A stretch of 64,000 bases of DNA from Noviherbaspirillum galbum (GCF_010974945.1 NZ_JAAIVB010000085.1:217913-281912), one strand, 5' to 3'; positions 42,818 to 53,268 are shown, numbered from the stretch's first letter. Made by a program: numbers and translations. The notes: generated by a model from the letters alone, not told the origin.

Positions 42818-44212
42818 GTGAGCGCGGTACCCGGACTTCGTACCCGTCCACCGTCGGTCGACAGCGTCTTGCGCTGGCCCGCGGTGGAAGCACTCGCCGC
42901 CGCGCACGGCAGGCCGCTGGTCGTGGACGCGGCGCGCGAGGAACTCGCGGCACGGCGCGCATCGGGCGAGATCGGCGCCGATGACGACATCGCTGCCGCG
43001 ATCGCCGCGCGCACACTTGAACAGCTCGCGCCCTCGCTGCGCAAGGTGTTCAACCTGACCGGTACCGTGCTGCACACCAACCTCGGTCGTGCGCCGCTGC
43101 CGCCGGAGGCGATCGATGCCATGGTGAAGGTAGCGTCCGGCGCATCGAACCTCGAATTCGATCTAAACACCGGCAAGCGCGGCGACCGCGACGATCATAT
43201 CGAACGCTGGCTGTGCCGCCTGACCGGCGCGGAAGCGGCGACGGTGGTGAACAACAACGCCGCGGCCGTACTGCTTACCCTCAACACGCTCGCTCCACGC
43301 AAGGAAGCCATTGTGTCGCGCGGTGAACTGGTCGAGATTGGCGGAGCGTTCCGACTGCCGGACATCATGGCGCGCGCCGGCTGCAAGCTGCGCGAAGTCG
43401 GCACGACAAACCGCACCCATCTGGGCGACTACGCGGAAGCGATCGGTGCCCGTACGGCGCTGCTGCTGAAGGCGCATACCAGCAACTATCGGGTTGAAGG
43501 CTTTACCGCTGCGGTGGATGAAGCGGCACTCGGCGCGCTCGCGAAAGACAAGGACCTGCCCTTTGTGGTCGACCTCGGCAGCGGCACGCTGGTCGACCTC
43601 GCCCGCTTCGGCCTGCCGCACGAGCCGACACCCGCGGAGGCGCTGGACAATGGCGCCGACCTCGTCACCTTCAGCGGTGACAAGCTGTTGGGCGGACCGC
43701 AAGCCGGCATCATCGTCGGCCGTGCCGACCTCGTGGCGCGCATCAAGAAGAATCCGATGAAGCGCGCCATGCGCTGCGACAAGCTAACCATCGCAGCGCT
43801 GGATGCCGTGCTGCGGCTGTATGCCGACCCGGACCGGCTTGCACGGCGCGTGCCGGCAATCCGCTTGCTGGCGCGCGCAGCGGACGAGATCGATGCCCTG
43901 GCCCGGCGCGTCCAGCCTGCGGTGTCAGCGTGGCTCGCGGGTCGCGCCGAAGTGGAGGTATTCGCTGTACAAAGCCAGATCGGCAGCGGGTCCTTGCCGG
44001 TGAACTTGCTGTCGAGTGTCGCCTTGCGCATGGTCCCGACCGGCGGGAAGCGCGTTGCGGGCAGGGCGCTCGAAGGCCTTGCCGCGACGTTCCGCGCATT
44101 GCCGGTGCCGGTAATCGGGCGCATCGCCGACGGCGCCTTCCTGCTCGATTTGCGCTGCCTCGAAGACGAGGCGGAATTCATTGGGCTGTTTGCCGGCGAG
44201 GGGAGAGCGTGA
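42818..44212 (+). CDS. selA: L-seryl-tRNA(Sec) selenium transferase
   Basis: 464 aa from GTG 42818, 12 bp after the selenoprotein stop. PLP enzyme turning Ser-tRNA(Sec) into Sec-tRNA(Sec) with selenophosphate. Blocks: [78 protein letters not shown], and the PLP-lysine loop [17 protein letters not shown]. Full length for the family. The last codons overlap the selB GTG (GTGA). Confidence 0.96.
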   Translation: MSAVPGLRTRPPSVDSVLRWPAVEALAAAHGRPLVVDAAREELAARRASGEIGADDDIAAAIAARTLEQLAPSLRKVFNLTGTVLHTNLGRAPLPPEAIDAMVKVASGASNLEFDLNTGKRGDRDDHIERWLCRLTGAEAATVVNNNAAAVLLTLNTLAPRKEAIVSRGELVEIGGAFRLPDIMARAGCKLREVGTTNRTHLGDYAEAIGARTALLLKAHTSNYRVEGFTAAVDEAALGALAKDKDLPFVVDLGSGTLVDLARFGLPHEPTPAEALDNGADLVTFSGDKLLGGPQAGIIVGRADLVARIKKNPMKRAMRCDKLTIAALDAVLRLYADPDRLARRVPAIRLLARAADEIDALARRVQPAVSAWLAGRAEVEVFAVQSQIGSGSLPVNLLSSVALRMVPTGGKRVAGRALEGLAATFRALPVPVIGRIADGAFLLDLRCLEDEAEFIGLFAGEGRA

Positions 44213-46107
44213 TCATCGCCACCGCCGGCCATGTCGACCATGGCAAGACCACGCTGGTGAAGGCGTTGACCGGGGTCGATACCGACCGCCTGAAAGAAGA
44301 GAAGCTGCGCGGCATGTCGATCGAGCCCGGCTTTGCGTATCTTGATCTCGGCAGCGGCGCCCCCGTCGGCTTCGTCGATGTCCCGGGACACGAGCGCTTC
44401 GTGCGCAACATGCTGGCCGGCGTGGCAGCGGTGGACTACGCGCTGCTGGTGATAGCGGCCGACGATGGTCCCATGCCGCAGACGCACGAACACTTGGCGA
44501 TACTGGAGTTGCTCGGCATCCGCGACGGCGCCGTTGCTATCACCAAGGCTGACTGCGTGTCGCCGGCGCGCCTTGCGGAGGCGCAGGTCGAGATCGCCGC
44601 GGCACTGTCGCCGACTGCTTTGTGCAATGCGCCTGCATTTACCGTGGCAGCGACCAGCGGAGCCGGTATCGAAGCTTTGCGAACCCATCTCGCCAAGGCG
44701 GCGCGCGCGCAAAGGAAGCATCCGGCCGAAGGTAATTTCCGCCTCGCTGTCGATCGTTGCTTTTCGCTGGCCGGGACAGGGCAGGTCGTGACTGGCGCGG
44801 TGGCGTCCGGCCGCATCCGCATCGGCGATGAGGTGATGGTGTCCCCGCAAGGCGTGTCGCTGCGGGTACGCGGCATCCATGTGCACAATCGCGCGGCGGA
44901 AGACGCCTGCGCCGGATGGCGTTGCGCATTGAACCTGGCCGGCACCGACCTCAAGAAGGTATCCATCGAACGCGGTGACTGGATCGTTGCACCGGACGCG
45001 CATGTGCCGACCGAACGCTGCGATGTGCGCATCACCGTGCCGGTTTCGCAAGACAAGCCGCTGGCGCACTGGACGCCGGTGCACCTGCATTGCGGCGCCG
45101 CCGCGGTCAATGCACGGGTGGCCCTGCTGGAAGGGCAGGCAATCGCGCCGGGCGCATCCGCGCTGGCGCAATTGATCATTGACAGGCCCGTCATGCTGCT
45201 GCGCGGCGACCGCTTCATCCTGCGCGACCAGTCGGCGCGGCACACCATTGCCGGCGGCGTCGCGCTCGACCCTGACGGAGCGGTGCGCGGGCGGGCCAAG
45301 CCGGCGCGCTTGGCGCATCTCGCCGCGATGGCATGCGACACGCCGCGCGAAGCGCTGGAGCGCCTGCTGGATGCGCAGCCCGATGGCGTGTGGCTCGACC
45401 GCTTTGTTCGCGCATGGAATCTCACCGCCGACGAATCCGCTGCCTTGCTGGGGCAATTTTCGTTGGCCACTTTCCCGGATGCGGGCGAAACACGCGGCGT
45501 CACGGCAAGTAGTTGGCAAGCCATGCGCAGCCGCTTGCTGTCTAACCTGCGCGAATGGCACGATGCGCAGCCAGAAGGCATCGGTCCGGGCGAAGCGATG
45601 CTCGCCGATCAGCTTGGCGAGCGCACCCTGGCGCCGGCATGGCGCGCGGCGCTGAGGTCGCTGTGCGAAGAAGGGCAGATCAAGCGGGAAGGCATCAGCC
45701 TGCGTTTAGCGGAGCACAGTCCGCGCCTGTCGGAAAACAATGCGGCGATGCTGGCGCAAGTCAACGGGGTATTGCAGGCATCGGGCTTGCGTCCGCCTGC
45801 GGCCGGCGAGATGGCGAAGATGCTCGGCATCGACCTGGCGGCGCTGACCGCCTTCCTCGAACACGCCAGCCGCCTTGGACACCTTGTGCGCGTCGCCAGG
45901 AACCGCTTCTTCCTGCCCGCAACGATGGATGAGTTGGCACGCGTGGCCGAGAAGCTCGCCGGCGAATCGGTAGGCGGCATGTTCGAGGCGGCGGCCTATC
46001 GCGACCGGTCGGGGCTGGGCCGCAACGTCACGATCGAAGTGCTGGAATTCATGGACCGCATGCGCATTACCCGCTACGCTGGCGGCAGGCGTCGGATCGC
46101 CGCATGA
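44209..46107 (+). CDS. selB: selenocysteine-specific elongation factor
   Basis: 632 aa from GTG 44209. The GTPase domain has [16 protein letters not shown] (G1), [15 protein letters not shown] (G3) and AITKADCV (G4 with Thr for Asn). Domains II/III follow: [20 protein letters not shown] and [20 protein letters not shown]. The C-terminal winged helices that bind SECIS RNA occupy the last 200 residues ([40 protein letters not shown]). Full length, so SECIS recognition should be intact. Confidence 0.96.
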   Translation: MIIATAGHVDHGKTTLVKALTGVDTDRLKEEKLRGMSIEPGFAYLDLGSGAPVGFVDVPGHERFVRNMLAGVAAVDYALLVIAADDGPMPQTHEHLAILELLGIRDGAVAITKADCVSPARLAEAQVEIAAALSPTALCNAPAFTVAATSGAGIEALRTHLAKAARAQRKHPAEGNFRLAVDRCFSLAGTGQVVTGAVASGRIRIGDEVMVSPQGVSLRVRGIHVHNRAAEDACAGWRCALNLAGTDLKKVSIERGDWIVAPDAHVPTERCDVRITVPVSQDKPLAHWTPVHLHCGAAAVNARVALLEGQAIAPGASALAQLIIDRPVMLLRGDRFILRDQSARHTIAGGVALDPDGAVRGRAKPARLAHLAAMACDTPREALERLLDAQPDGVWLDRFVRAWNLTADESAALLGQFSLATFPDAGETRGVTASSWQAMRSRLLSNLREWHDAQPEGIGPGEAMLADQLGERTLAPAWRAALRSLCEEGQIKREGISLRLAEHSPRLSENNAAMLAQVNGVLQASGLRPPAAGEMAKMLGIDLAALTAFLEHASRLGHLVRVARNRFFLPATMDELARVAEKLAGESVGGMFEAAAYRDRSGLGRNVTIEVLEFMDRMRITRYAGGRRRIAA

Positions 46108-46132
46108 ACCCGGCAATGATGTGCAGGACAAC

Positions 46133-46228
46133 GGAAGGGAATCGTATCCCGGTGGAGCGCCCGGACTTCAAATTCGGCGGGACGCGCATGGCGTGTCTGG
46201 TGGGTTCGACTCCCACTCCCTTCCGCCA
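46133..46228 (+). tRNA. selC: tRNA-Sec, anticodon UCA
   Basis: 96 nt including encoded CCA (46226-46228). Eight-bp acceptor stem GGAAGGGA / TCCCTTCC, discriminator G, anticodon TCA at 46168-46170 in stem CCGGA/TTCGG, long variable arm at 46178-46199, and T arm GTGGG-TTCGACT-CCCAC. The 8-bp acceptor and long variable arm are diagnostic of tRNA-Sec. It is 25 bp after the selB stop, so probably co-transcribed. Confidence 0.95.
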
Positions 46229-46239
46229 CGGCCAGGACG

Positions 46240-46480
46240 CGCGAAAGATCCTGAAACAGGTCGGCCAGCCGGCGCGCTGTGACTAATCCGCCCGGGATTG
46301 CCGTGCACGAGGTACATCATGCGGGTCTGCGTGACAATACTACCTAGCGGCAGCACGCGCAAATGGTGTTTCTGCAGAATGCTGCACAGGTGATGGTGCG
46401 GCAGCTAGGCGTAGCCGTAGCCTTCGTAGAGGGTGTCGATGGCGTTGTCGCTGGCGCTGACGTGCCAGAGCGGCACGCGA
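46240..46480 (-). pseudogene. decayed gene fragment, perhaps a LysR effector domain
   Basis: On the minus strand one frame reads RVPLWHVSASDNAIDTLYEG, YGYA, a stop, then LPHHHLCSILQKHHLRVLPL and GSIVTQTRMMYLVHGNPGR. Pattern and length recall the C-terminal end of a LysR effector domain, but the match is from memory and weak. The remainder of 46229-46830 holds no gene. Confidence 0.3.
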
Positions 46481-46830
46481 TTTGAGCTGCCTAGCCGGCG
46501 GGCGGCGGCATTACCCCGCTGAAAACGACGACTTCGACTTGGCTGTACAAATCCTGGATCGATATTGGGCGTTGCAGCTGAAACAGGGGATATTGGGGAA
46601 AGCCCGTGTTCGTGCTACCTCGTGAGTGGCGTCATGGCCACCTTACGAAATGCTGGGCGTTCGGCCTGGCGCCGGAATCACTCTTCCAAATGGAGCAGAG
46701 GTTATGCGTGTGTAAGGCCGTGAGATTGTAAGCTTGGATTAATTGCGGTGCTGCTCGGGATATAGGAGGAGGTCGTCCGGAGAAAGGCAATAACTTCAAC
46801 ATAGGATTATTTAATGCAAACTTTGGAGCC

Positions 46831-48176
46831 TGTCAGAATTTCTGCGTAAAGCGAGGTCGTGAAATAATGCCGAAAGGGATTTTCCATGACCGAAGCAATG
46901 ACCAACAAGAAGCCTAAAAAGCAGAAAGCACCACCACCGTTTCTAGTCGAACTGATTGATCAGTTGCTGGCGACCGTACAGAACAAGGATGCTGAATCGA
47001 TCCTGGGCGAGTCCGGACTGGCAGGGCAGCTCAAGAAGATGCTGGCCGAGCGCATGCTGTCGGCCGAACTGACGCACCACCTGGCCAGCGAAGGCGAGGC
47101 CAGCAAGAACCACCGCAACGGCACGTCGCCCAAGAAGGTACTGGCACCGGGGGGCGAACTGCAGCTTGATGTGCCGCGCGACCGGCTGTCGAGCTTCGAG
47201 CCCAAACTGGTGGCCAAACACCAGCGGCGCATGCTCGGCTTTGATGATCATGTCATCAGCATGTACGCACGCGGCATGAAGGTCCGGGAGATCCAGGGCC
47301 ATCTGTTGGGGCTGTACGGCACCGAAGTATCGCCGGACCTCATTTCTACTATTACCGACGAAGTCATCGAAGAAGTCACCTAGTGGCAACAGCAGCCACT
47401 GGAGGCGATGTATCCGATCGTGTACTTCGATGCCTTGCGCCGGAAGATCCGTGACGAAGGAACGGTCAAGAACAAAGCGGTGTACCTGGCACTTGCCGTG
47501 CGTGCCGATGGACGCAAGGAAGTGCTGGGCTTGTGGATCGAACAAACCGAAGGCGCCAAGTTCTGGCTCAAGGTCTTCAACGACCTGAAGAACCGCGGCT
47601 TGAACGACATCCTGAGCGCGGTAGTGGACGGCCTACGGGCCTTCCCGGAAGCCATTGAGGCGGTCTATCCACAGGCGCAGATCCAGACCTGCATTGTGCA
47701 CCTGATCCGTAACTCGACCACACTGGCAGCATGGAAGGACCGCAAGGACCTGGCGGCAGCGCTCAAGCCGATCTACCAAGCAGCCAATGCGGACCTGGCA
47801 GCTGCGGCACTGGATGAGTTTGCCGCTGGCCCTTGGGGCAGCAAGTTTCCGGCGGTAGCGGCGATGTGGAAGCGTCAATGGCAGTAAGTGATTCCCTTCT
47901 TTGCGTATCCCCCTGAGGTCAAAACCATCATCTACACTACCAATTCCATTGAGAGCCTGCATATGCGGCTGCGTAAGATCGTCAAGAACCGCGGACACTT
48001 CCCCAGCGACGAGGTAGCCACTGAGCTACTGTTCCTGGCCTTACGCAATATCGAAAAAGACTGGAAGATGCCGCAACGGACGTGGAAGCAGGCGGACAAT
48101 CAGTTCGCCATCATGTTTGGCGAGCGCTTCACCAACGCTATTAACTAAACCGACCTCGCACACAGAAATCCTGACA
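46831..48176. mobile_element. IS256-family insertion sequence, degenerate
   Basis: 1346 bp. Ends: TGTCAGAATTTCTGCG on the left, and TGTCAGGATTTCTGTG on the right as reverse complement; the match continues into GAGGTCG. No clear target duplication flanks it (left ...TTGGAGCC, right CGTCCAAA). It sits 600 bp after selC. Confidence 0.85.
46886..48148 (+). pseudogene. IS256-family (Mutator-type) transposase with two in-frame stops
   Basis: One continuous frame of 421 codons. Blocks HHLASEGEASKNHRNGTSPK, DDHVISMYARGMKVREIQGH and VVDGLRAFPEAIEAVYPQAQ, then IQTCIVHLIRNSTTLAAWKD and IIYTTNSIESLHMRLRKIVK, are the Mutator DDE transposase. It is broken by TAG at 47381 (after EEVT) and TAA at 47885 (after KRQWQ). 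Both are one C-to-T change from CAG/CAA. No frameshift. Inactive unless suppressed. Confidence 0.88.
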
Positions 48177-48262
48177 CGTCCAAATATGCTGGAGCTGGAC
48201 TTACCGCTATTCTTTGTTAATCTAATAGTTGCCGGCATCAATTTGATTAAGGGGATAACAAA

Positions 48263-48379
48263 ATGATCGACATTCGAATGATTTTCATTAGCAGTTTGCG
48301 TTTGTACTTTGCGCCACTTGTTGGGGCCTACAGAGGCGTGCGCGCAGAAATGGACCGTCTAGAACGCGAGCGCGCTTAA
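48263..48379 (+). CDS. 38-residue protein
   Basis: AAGGGG lies nine bases before ATG 48263. The protein MIDIRMIFISSLRLYFAPLV is hydrophobic, then GAYRGVRAEMDRLERERA is a charged helix. Short membrane-associated peptides of this layout are found on mobile elements; function unknown. Confidence 0.5.
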   Translation: MIDIRMIFISSLRLYFAPLVGAYRGVRAEMDRLERERA

Positions 48380-48395
48380 CACTCGCAACTCACAC

Positions 48396-48433
48396 TTTTA
48401 CCGCCTTCGACTTTTTTACCGCCTTCGACTTTT
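48396..48433. repeat. 18-bp tandem duplication
   Basis: TTTTACCGCCTTCGACTTTT occurs at 48396 and again at 48414, the two copies sharing two bases. Intergenic. Confidence 0.8.
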
Positions 48434-48878
48434 ATGCGTCGAACGTACTTTATTTCTGTACGGCCAATAGAGTTGGTCTAGAAGACGGCCGTCCCTAGCC
48501 CAATTTGCTTGGCAAGCATTCAGCCTTTTGGTCAAATTGTTGACCTATTGAAATCATCTGAAGTCAGGCTGCTAAAGCAAAAGCTTTGGCAGGTGTTTTC
48601 ATGCATAGCGCCTGGCTAAATTTTCGACAGCGCCGCGGAGGTTAACCCGGTCTACACTCTCGGCAAAATCGACGGCTCAACGACTTGATCGACGCCGCAA
48701 CTGGCTCAAGCACGTCCGCGCCGTGGTCATGCAGATGATGTAATTGGCCAGTTACCATCTGCTCACAACCGAAACAGCCATGATCCGCAGACATTTGCGT
48801 CTGGCCTTGCTAACTACAACTCAAGAAAAATTTCGAGTCTCGCTAGCTCTATCCCCATATGTCGCTGATCTGCGCAGT
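48434..48878. other. intergenic stretch, no gene seen
   Basis: A short plus-strand frame near 48650-48740 ends RRNWLKHVRAVVMQMM and may be a gene-end remnant. No ribosome site and no repeats recognised. Confidence 0.3.
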
Positions 48879-49091
48879 CTAAAGTGTGTCATCGCGTGTC
48901 AGCGCAGCCAAAAAACGGGCCGCCGGATCATTCGTTTCGGCGGCGATCTCATCCCAATATTCCGCAGTTTTCATCAACGTTTGGTTGTATTCCTCGATAG
49001 TAAGCGGTACTCGTAGGCTGCAAGTAATTCGTGAATAGGCCTCCTGCTCAGCTTTTGTAAGCCGCAATCGTCTGTTCAAAATGATAGGCAT
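48879..49091 (-). CDS. small acidic protein of unknown function
   Basis: 70 aa with a strong ribosome site GAGGAG six bases before ATG 49091. MPIILNRRLRLTKAEQEAYS starts the protein; later EYWDEIAAETNDPAARFLAA. Helical, no membrane segment. Size and position next to a DUF2384-type gene could suit an antitoxin, but no known domain is recognised. A weak 40-codon frame MNLRSKPEAQLAA (49190-49312, plus strand) in the next gap is probably not a gene. Confidence 0.6.
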   Translation of the reverse strand: MPIILNRRLRLTKAEQEAYSRITCSLRVPLTIEEYNQTLMKTAEYWDEIAAETNDPAARFLAALTRDDTL

Positions 49092-49389
49092 TTATTACTC
49101 CTCACTAGTTCTCTGACCAGAGTACCGCATAAAAGGCTCAGGTCAAGACAACATTCTTCAATGTCTCGTTGGGACGCCAAATCCTTAATATGAATTTGCG
49201 CTCGAAGCCCGAAGCTCAACTTGCTGCGATCTTCTCAGATGAAATCACAGACTTAAAAGCCGCGCCTTATCCGACGAAATTTTTGCCAGCAGGTCCATTA
49301 CCGCCGCCTTAGCATTTGAGGCGGGATGGGGTCTTGACCTCACACACTTTTAGGATAGTGTCAAAAGGTCTCCTTTATTGAAAGCGGTT

Positions 49390-51381
49390 ATGACAACTTC
49401 CCCTTCAACGAAACAGCTCCCACGGATGGCATGGTACGGATACTTGGTATTTCATGCATTTCTTACCCTGGCTTTACTGGCATCACTGGCAATTAGCACA
49501 GGCAGTCTGTTATCACATCACCGGCACGGACTTCACAGCATCGTATATAACATTGCCGCCTTCATTGCGATGTCTTGCGGATTGCATCACGTCTTCAAAA
49601 GGCAATGGAGTACCTTTTGCACTGCAGCAGCGCTGATTGTCAGCTGCTGTGTCTCGGCAGCGTATTCTGTCTCGGAACTCTCAAATTGGGGCGCCCTGGT
49701 CGCTGCGTTGTTCGAGTCATGGTTGATCTATCGAATATTGCCGTACGTTGTCCTGCCGGAAGACGAGGATGATCTACCATCTCTTCCGGCAAAGCCAAGC
49801 ACCACTCCTGCGGTCGAACGTCGCTACAGTGCTTGCGTCCAAACTGTGACGTTCGGCGAGATAGCAGGCATGGAAAACATCAAACAACGGCTATGGACCG
49901 CTGGTCAAAACCTTCTGACTAATCGTGCTAGCAAAACCAGGAATGGCATTCTTCTGTTTGGGCCTCCCGGCTGTGGCAAGACGTACTTCGCTCAGGCATT
50001 GGCTGGCCAGCTTGACCTGCCGCTGATTTCGATTACGTCAGGAGATTTGGCAAGCAGGTGGATTAATGAAAGCACGGAAAACCTCGTGCAGGTATTCCGT
50101 GAAGCAGCAGCCCAGGCGCCTTGCGTATTGTTTTTTGACGAGTTCGAATCGGTGGCTGAACATCGTGCTCGCCATTCTTCTTCTGGCGAAGGAATTCAGA
50201 TGGTCAATACGCTACTCGCGGAAATCGTCAAGCTACGTCGACATCGCGTTATTTTGATCGCCGCAACCAATTATATGGACCGGCTGGATCCGGCGGTAAT
50301 CCGGGAAGGCCGTTTCGACTTCAAAATTGAAGTGCCGCCGCCTGACTTCAATGCACGGCGTGCCATCCTGGAAGATGCCATCGTACAGCACATGGGGCTT
50401 GGTTATATAGAAGGCGACACAATTACACTAGCGGCCCAGCGTTGGGAAGGCTTTTCAGTAAAGCGTCTGCAGGCAGTGGCTGAGCAGATCCCAGAAGTAA
50501 GGCAGGGCATCAAATTTGCGACGATTGACTATCCGATGCTGTGCCGGGCACTACGTCTTGTGCAAGGACACAAAGGGAAGCTACCGGAACAAACTAAAAG
50601 TATTAGCGAACTCGTGTTTGCGCCCCCGTTCACAGAGCGTCTACAGGGAATTTTGTATCGACTTCGCGAAGTCGAGCAGCTGCAAGGGAAAGGCGGTACA
50701 GCGCCAACCGGAATTCTGTTTAGCGGCCCTCCCGGAACGGGCAAGACTGAAGCGGCGCGTGCTCTGGCCAAGGATAGTAGCTGGGCGTTCTTGGCGACGA
50801 CGGGGCAGGACTTGCTGGTCAATCCATGCCATATCGATGAGCTAGTCAGTGAAGCAATGGAGCTGCGTCCAGCGATCATCTTTATTGATGAAGCCGACGA
50901 CGTACTGTTATGGCGGGAAGCGTCATCCTATGCATCCGTGACGAACAAATTGCTCACGGTCATGGATGGTGCAAAAGGGCGCCCGCCAGACCTGGTCTTT
51001 ATTGCCGCCACCAATTATCCAGAACGCCTCGATCCGGCAGCGCTGCGAGGCGGCCGATTCACGGAAAAACTGCAGTTTCACTTACCGTCCCAGGAAACAC
51101 TGGCACGCTATATTGATAGATGGTGTCAATCCAGTGTCGCCACGTTCGATCCAGTGTTATTGCCCGAAACCCTTGCTTCCATATTGAAGGGACAGTCCAT
51201 TGCGAATGTGGCTGCAATTTTGCAGGAAGCGATCAATATTCGGATCAGTAGACGCGCAGGACGGGACCTGACGCCGGTGAATAGATCTGATGTGATGCAG
51301 GCAATGAACACAATCGTAGGGGCGTCACAGTCCCATCGCGTTGCCGGTACACGTTTCAGGCATGCTTGCCATGCTGGCTAA
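49390..51381 (+). CDS. membrane-anchored protein with two AAA+ ATPase domains
   Basis: 663 aa from ATG 49390. The first 125 residues hold three to four hydrophobic segments (LVFHAFLTLALLASLAISTG, IVYNIAAFIAMSCGL, WGALVAALFESWLIYRILPY). AAA domain 1: GPPGCGKT at 191-198, CVLFFDEFE at 245-253, AATNYMDRLDPAVIREGRFD. AAA domain 2: GPPGTGKT at 446-453, IIFIDEADD at 496-504, RLDPAALRGGRF. Both have arginine fingers. This is a Cdc48-like double ring module fused to a membrane anchor; there is no HExxH protease as in FtsH. The gene is less GC-rich than the core region. The next gene is a DUF2384-like protein. Confidence 0.8.
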   Translation: MTTSPSTKQLPRMAWYGYLVFHAFLTLALLASLAISTGSLLSHHRHGLHSIVYNIAAFIAMSCGLHHVFKRQWSTFCTAAALIVSCCVSAAYSVSELSNWGALVAALFESWLIYRILPYVVLPEDEDDLPSLPAKPSTTPAVERRYSACVQTVTFGEIAGMENIKQRLWTAGQNLLTNRASKTRNGILLFGPPGCGKTYFAQALAGQLDLPLISITSGDLASRWINESTENLVQVFREAAAQAPCVLFFDEFESVAEHRARHSSSGEGIQMVNTLLAEIVKLRRHRVILIAATNYMDRLDPAVIREGRFDFKIEVPPPDFNARRAILEDAIVQHMGLGYIEGDTITLAAQRWEGFSVKRLQAVAEQIPEVRQGIKFATIDYPMLCRALRLVQGHKGKLPEQTKSISELVFAPPFTERLQGILYRLREVEQLQGKGGTAPTGILFSGPPGTGKTEAARALAKDSSWAFLATTGQDLLVNPCHIDELVSEAMELRPAIIFIDEADDVLLWREASSYASVTNKLLTVMDGAKGRPPDLVFIAATNYPERLDPAALRGGRFTEKLQFHLPSQETLARYIDRWCQSSVATFDPVLLPETLASILKGQSIANVAAILQEAINIRISRRAGRDLTPVNRSDVMQAMNTIVGASQSHRVAGTRFRHACHAG

Positions 51382-51421
51382 CACATCGAGGCAATTCCTA
51401 TAACTGGTAGAAGGGTAACAG

Positions 51422-51646
51422 ATGAACGCACGGGCGCGATGCCATGCTGACAACGAAAGCGATAAAAGCAGGGTGATGGACGTAGCCAAGTCAGTCTTCG
51501 ATGAACAGCATGACTTGGAACTGTGGTACATCAACGAGCCGATTCCGGTCTTCGAAGGCTTTACGGCGCAAAGACTGGTGGAACAAGGACGTGTGAACGC
51601 ATTGTTACGGTATTTGCGCTCGCTGGATGCCGGGTTCTGCGGATAA
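51422..51646 (+). CDS. MbcA/ParS/Xre (DUF2384)-like antitoxin C-terminal domain protein
   Basis: 74 aa; AGAAGGG six bases before ATG 51422. The C-terminal half WYINEPIPVFEGFTAQRLVE and QGRVNALLRYLRSLDAGF follows the toxin-binding domain pattern: Pro-Ile-Pro, an EG-turn, then LV-x-G and a final helix. The N-terminal HTH normally present is missing or reduced. No RES-type toxin gene follows. Forty bases after the AAA gene, so co-transcribed. Confidence 0.6.
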   Translation: MNARARCHADNESDKSRVMDVAKSVFDEQHDLELWYINEPIPVFEGFTAQRLVEQGRVNALLRYLRSLDAGFCG

Positions 51647-52047
51647 TTACTGCCGAAGTCGGTTGCGTGATGATCTTGCCGAGCTTCCTCGTCTCATTTT
51701 GAAGAAACGCGCTTCCGCTAGCATTGCAAGTTCAACTATTCATTTTTGAGCGCGGCGGGGAGAGCTATCTCACTGTAAGCATATACACAGCGGAGCATGC
51801 TCTCCGAAAATACGGCGTCAGAGTCTCTGTTAGCGTGCTGACTCTTCGAGCGAAATGAGATGATATCCAAACGTCCAACTCCAAAAAAACATATCGAATC
51901 GTTCGGGTCTGCAGGCTGCCACCGCCGGCGTCCGTGACTGCCATTGCGCGGATAATGCTTACATTGACTGCATGCTAATGTGTTGCTAAGCCATAGCAAT
52001 TGTTTGACCGCGCTGGTGTTAAAACGGAACATGCCAGAATTGAACAA
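51647..52047. other. intergenic stretch, no convincing gene
   Basis: A 103-codon minus-strand frame (start MFNSGMFRFNTSAVKQ) lacks a ribosome site and has Cys- and His-rich unlikely composition. No repeats recognised. Confidence 0.35.
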
Positions 52048-52446
52048 TCAATAGTTATTTTTCATCCATTGTTTAGAAAAGACGGCTAGGACCGCATTCG
52101 GGATACAATGAACGGCAAAATCTAGGCATAGGGCTAACCGGGGATGCTTGGCCAAAAACTTAAATTTGGAGCCATTCTTTGCGCCATTAAAGAAAACGGT
52201 GAAGGCAGAAGGAAAATTCCCGCATGCTCGATCCTGGCAGAAATTGGAATAGGCTTCCATGCGCTCCTCTTCAGAAATATTCGGTTGGACCCGCCGACTC
52301 ATCCTGAGAAACTGCGCATATTGACGCTCCCGCCCGTCGCCTGAGCCGGCCAACATTGCGGCCACCGACCGCGAATCCTTTTTGACCCATTCGTTCAAAC
52401 TGTGATCGGCTACCCAAGTTGGGCTTACCTTCTTGCTTGTATCCAT
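52048..52446 (-). CDS. protein of unknown function from the ParM region
   Basis: 132 aa from ATG 52446, with AAAGGAG seven bases upstream. MDTSKKVSPTWVADHSLNEW starts it; ERQYAQFLRMSRRVQPNISE and EERMEAYSNFCQDRACGNFP follow. Cys pair CQDRAC. No signal peptide; the weakly hydrophobic tail is LCLDFAVHCIPNAVLAVF. Not recognised. Lies 306 bp after the ParM partner gene on the same strand; I see nothing in that gap. Confidence 0.55.
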   Translation of the reverse strand: MDTSKKVSPTWVADHSLNEWVKKDSRSVAAMLAGSGDGRERQYAQFLRMSRRVQPNISEEERMEAYSNFCQDRACGNFPSAFTVFFNGAKNGSKFKFLAKHPRLALCLDFAVHCIPNAVLAVFSKQWMKNNY

Positions 52447-52752
52447 GCTTACGCTCCTTTGGCTGTATGCCTGAGAAAACGGTAACAAGGAAGTTTGCGA
52501 AATCAAGAGGGGAAGGGCGACTTTTTTCGAACGCTCAAGCAAATTTTTCGCCGAGTGTCTTCAGTCTGAGTGCAGTCCGCACGTTGGCGAACTGTTATGG
52601 GGGCGGCAAGCGCGCTTGCTTTTATTCTAAGTACTCTCGCATCGGGAGTGCTTCTTCGGTGCGCCAAGTAGTTGCGTCCTCGGGTTCCATGGGGAGGCGG
52701 GAAGTGCCTATTCTGCTTGACATTCCCGTCTACCACATGGATCGATGAGGCT

Positions 52753-53259
52753 CTAATGGTATACGTCGAGGTCCTGAGCGCTGAAGTCCAACGTAATAGT
52801 TTTGGAGGCGGAAGCCGTGTCCGGTGCCTCCTCACGCGCAACGGGAGCGTAATTTACGGGGGAGGGCTGCGAATTCACGGTGCCCTCTTGCGTTACAGGC
52901 ACAATGCCGACTGGAACCAAAGTGCCCGATTGCGCGCACTTCCCGTTTAAAGTCCAACAATTTAACACCGCAAGCGCATACCGGCGCCGCTCGAGACCAG
53001 GACTGCGTCGGGCGAATTCATCGTATGCCCGATTGCTCTTTTTGATGGTGAACGCAACCGTAAATGACGCTCCAGAAGTTGCGCTGGGGAGCCCTACTTG
53101 ACTATAGCCACGACCGTAACGCTCGCCAAGATGCCATTGCTCCACGATAGAAGCCGCGCGCCGACCTTGTTCTGCGCCTATCGGCAAGTGCTTGATTTCA
53201 TCGTGAACCGGATCGCCTGGTCCGATAGTTATTCTGATGCGAATGCTGGAGTTTTCCAT
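52753..53259 (-). CDS. partner protein encoded after the actin-like ATPase (StbB-like position)
   Basis: 168 aa; AAGGA lies before ATG 53259, and the gene starts 9 bp after the ATPase stop. SIRIRITIGPGDPVHDEIKH and RAASIVEQWHLGERYG look like a small ribbon-helix DNA-binding region, then a polar Ser/Ala/Pro-rich tail. Its position fits the adaptor of a type II partition system; that is inference only. Confidence 0.55.
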   Translation of the reverse strand: MENSSIRIRITIGPGDPVHDEIKHLPIGAEQGRRAASIVEQWHLGERYGRGYSQVGLPSATSGASFTVAFTIKKSNRAYDEFARRSPGLERRRYALAVLNCWTLNGKCAQSGTLVPVGIVPVTQEGTVNSQPSPVNYAPVAREEAPDTASASKTITLDFSAQDLDVYH

Positions 53260-53268
53260 TATGTGTCC

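Noticed and set aside
48396..48433. Tandem repeat as a terminator pair
   Set aside because: The units contain no stem; it is a simple duplication.
51736..52047. 103-codon minus-strand frame next to the 52048 gene
   Set aside because: No ribosome site and unlikely composition.
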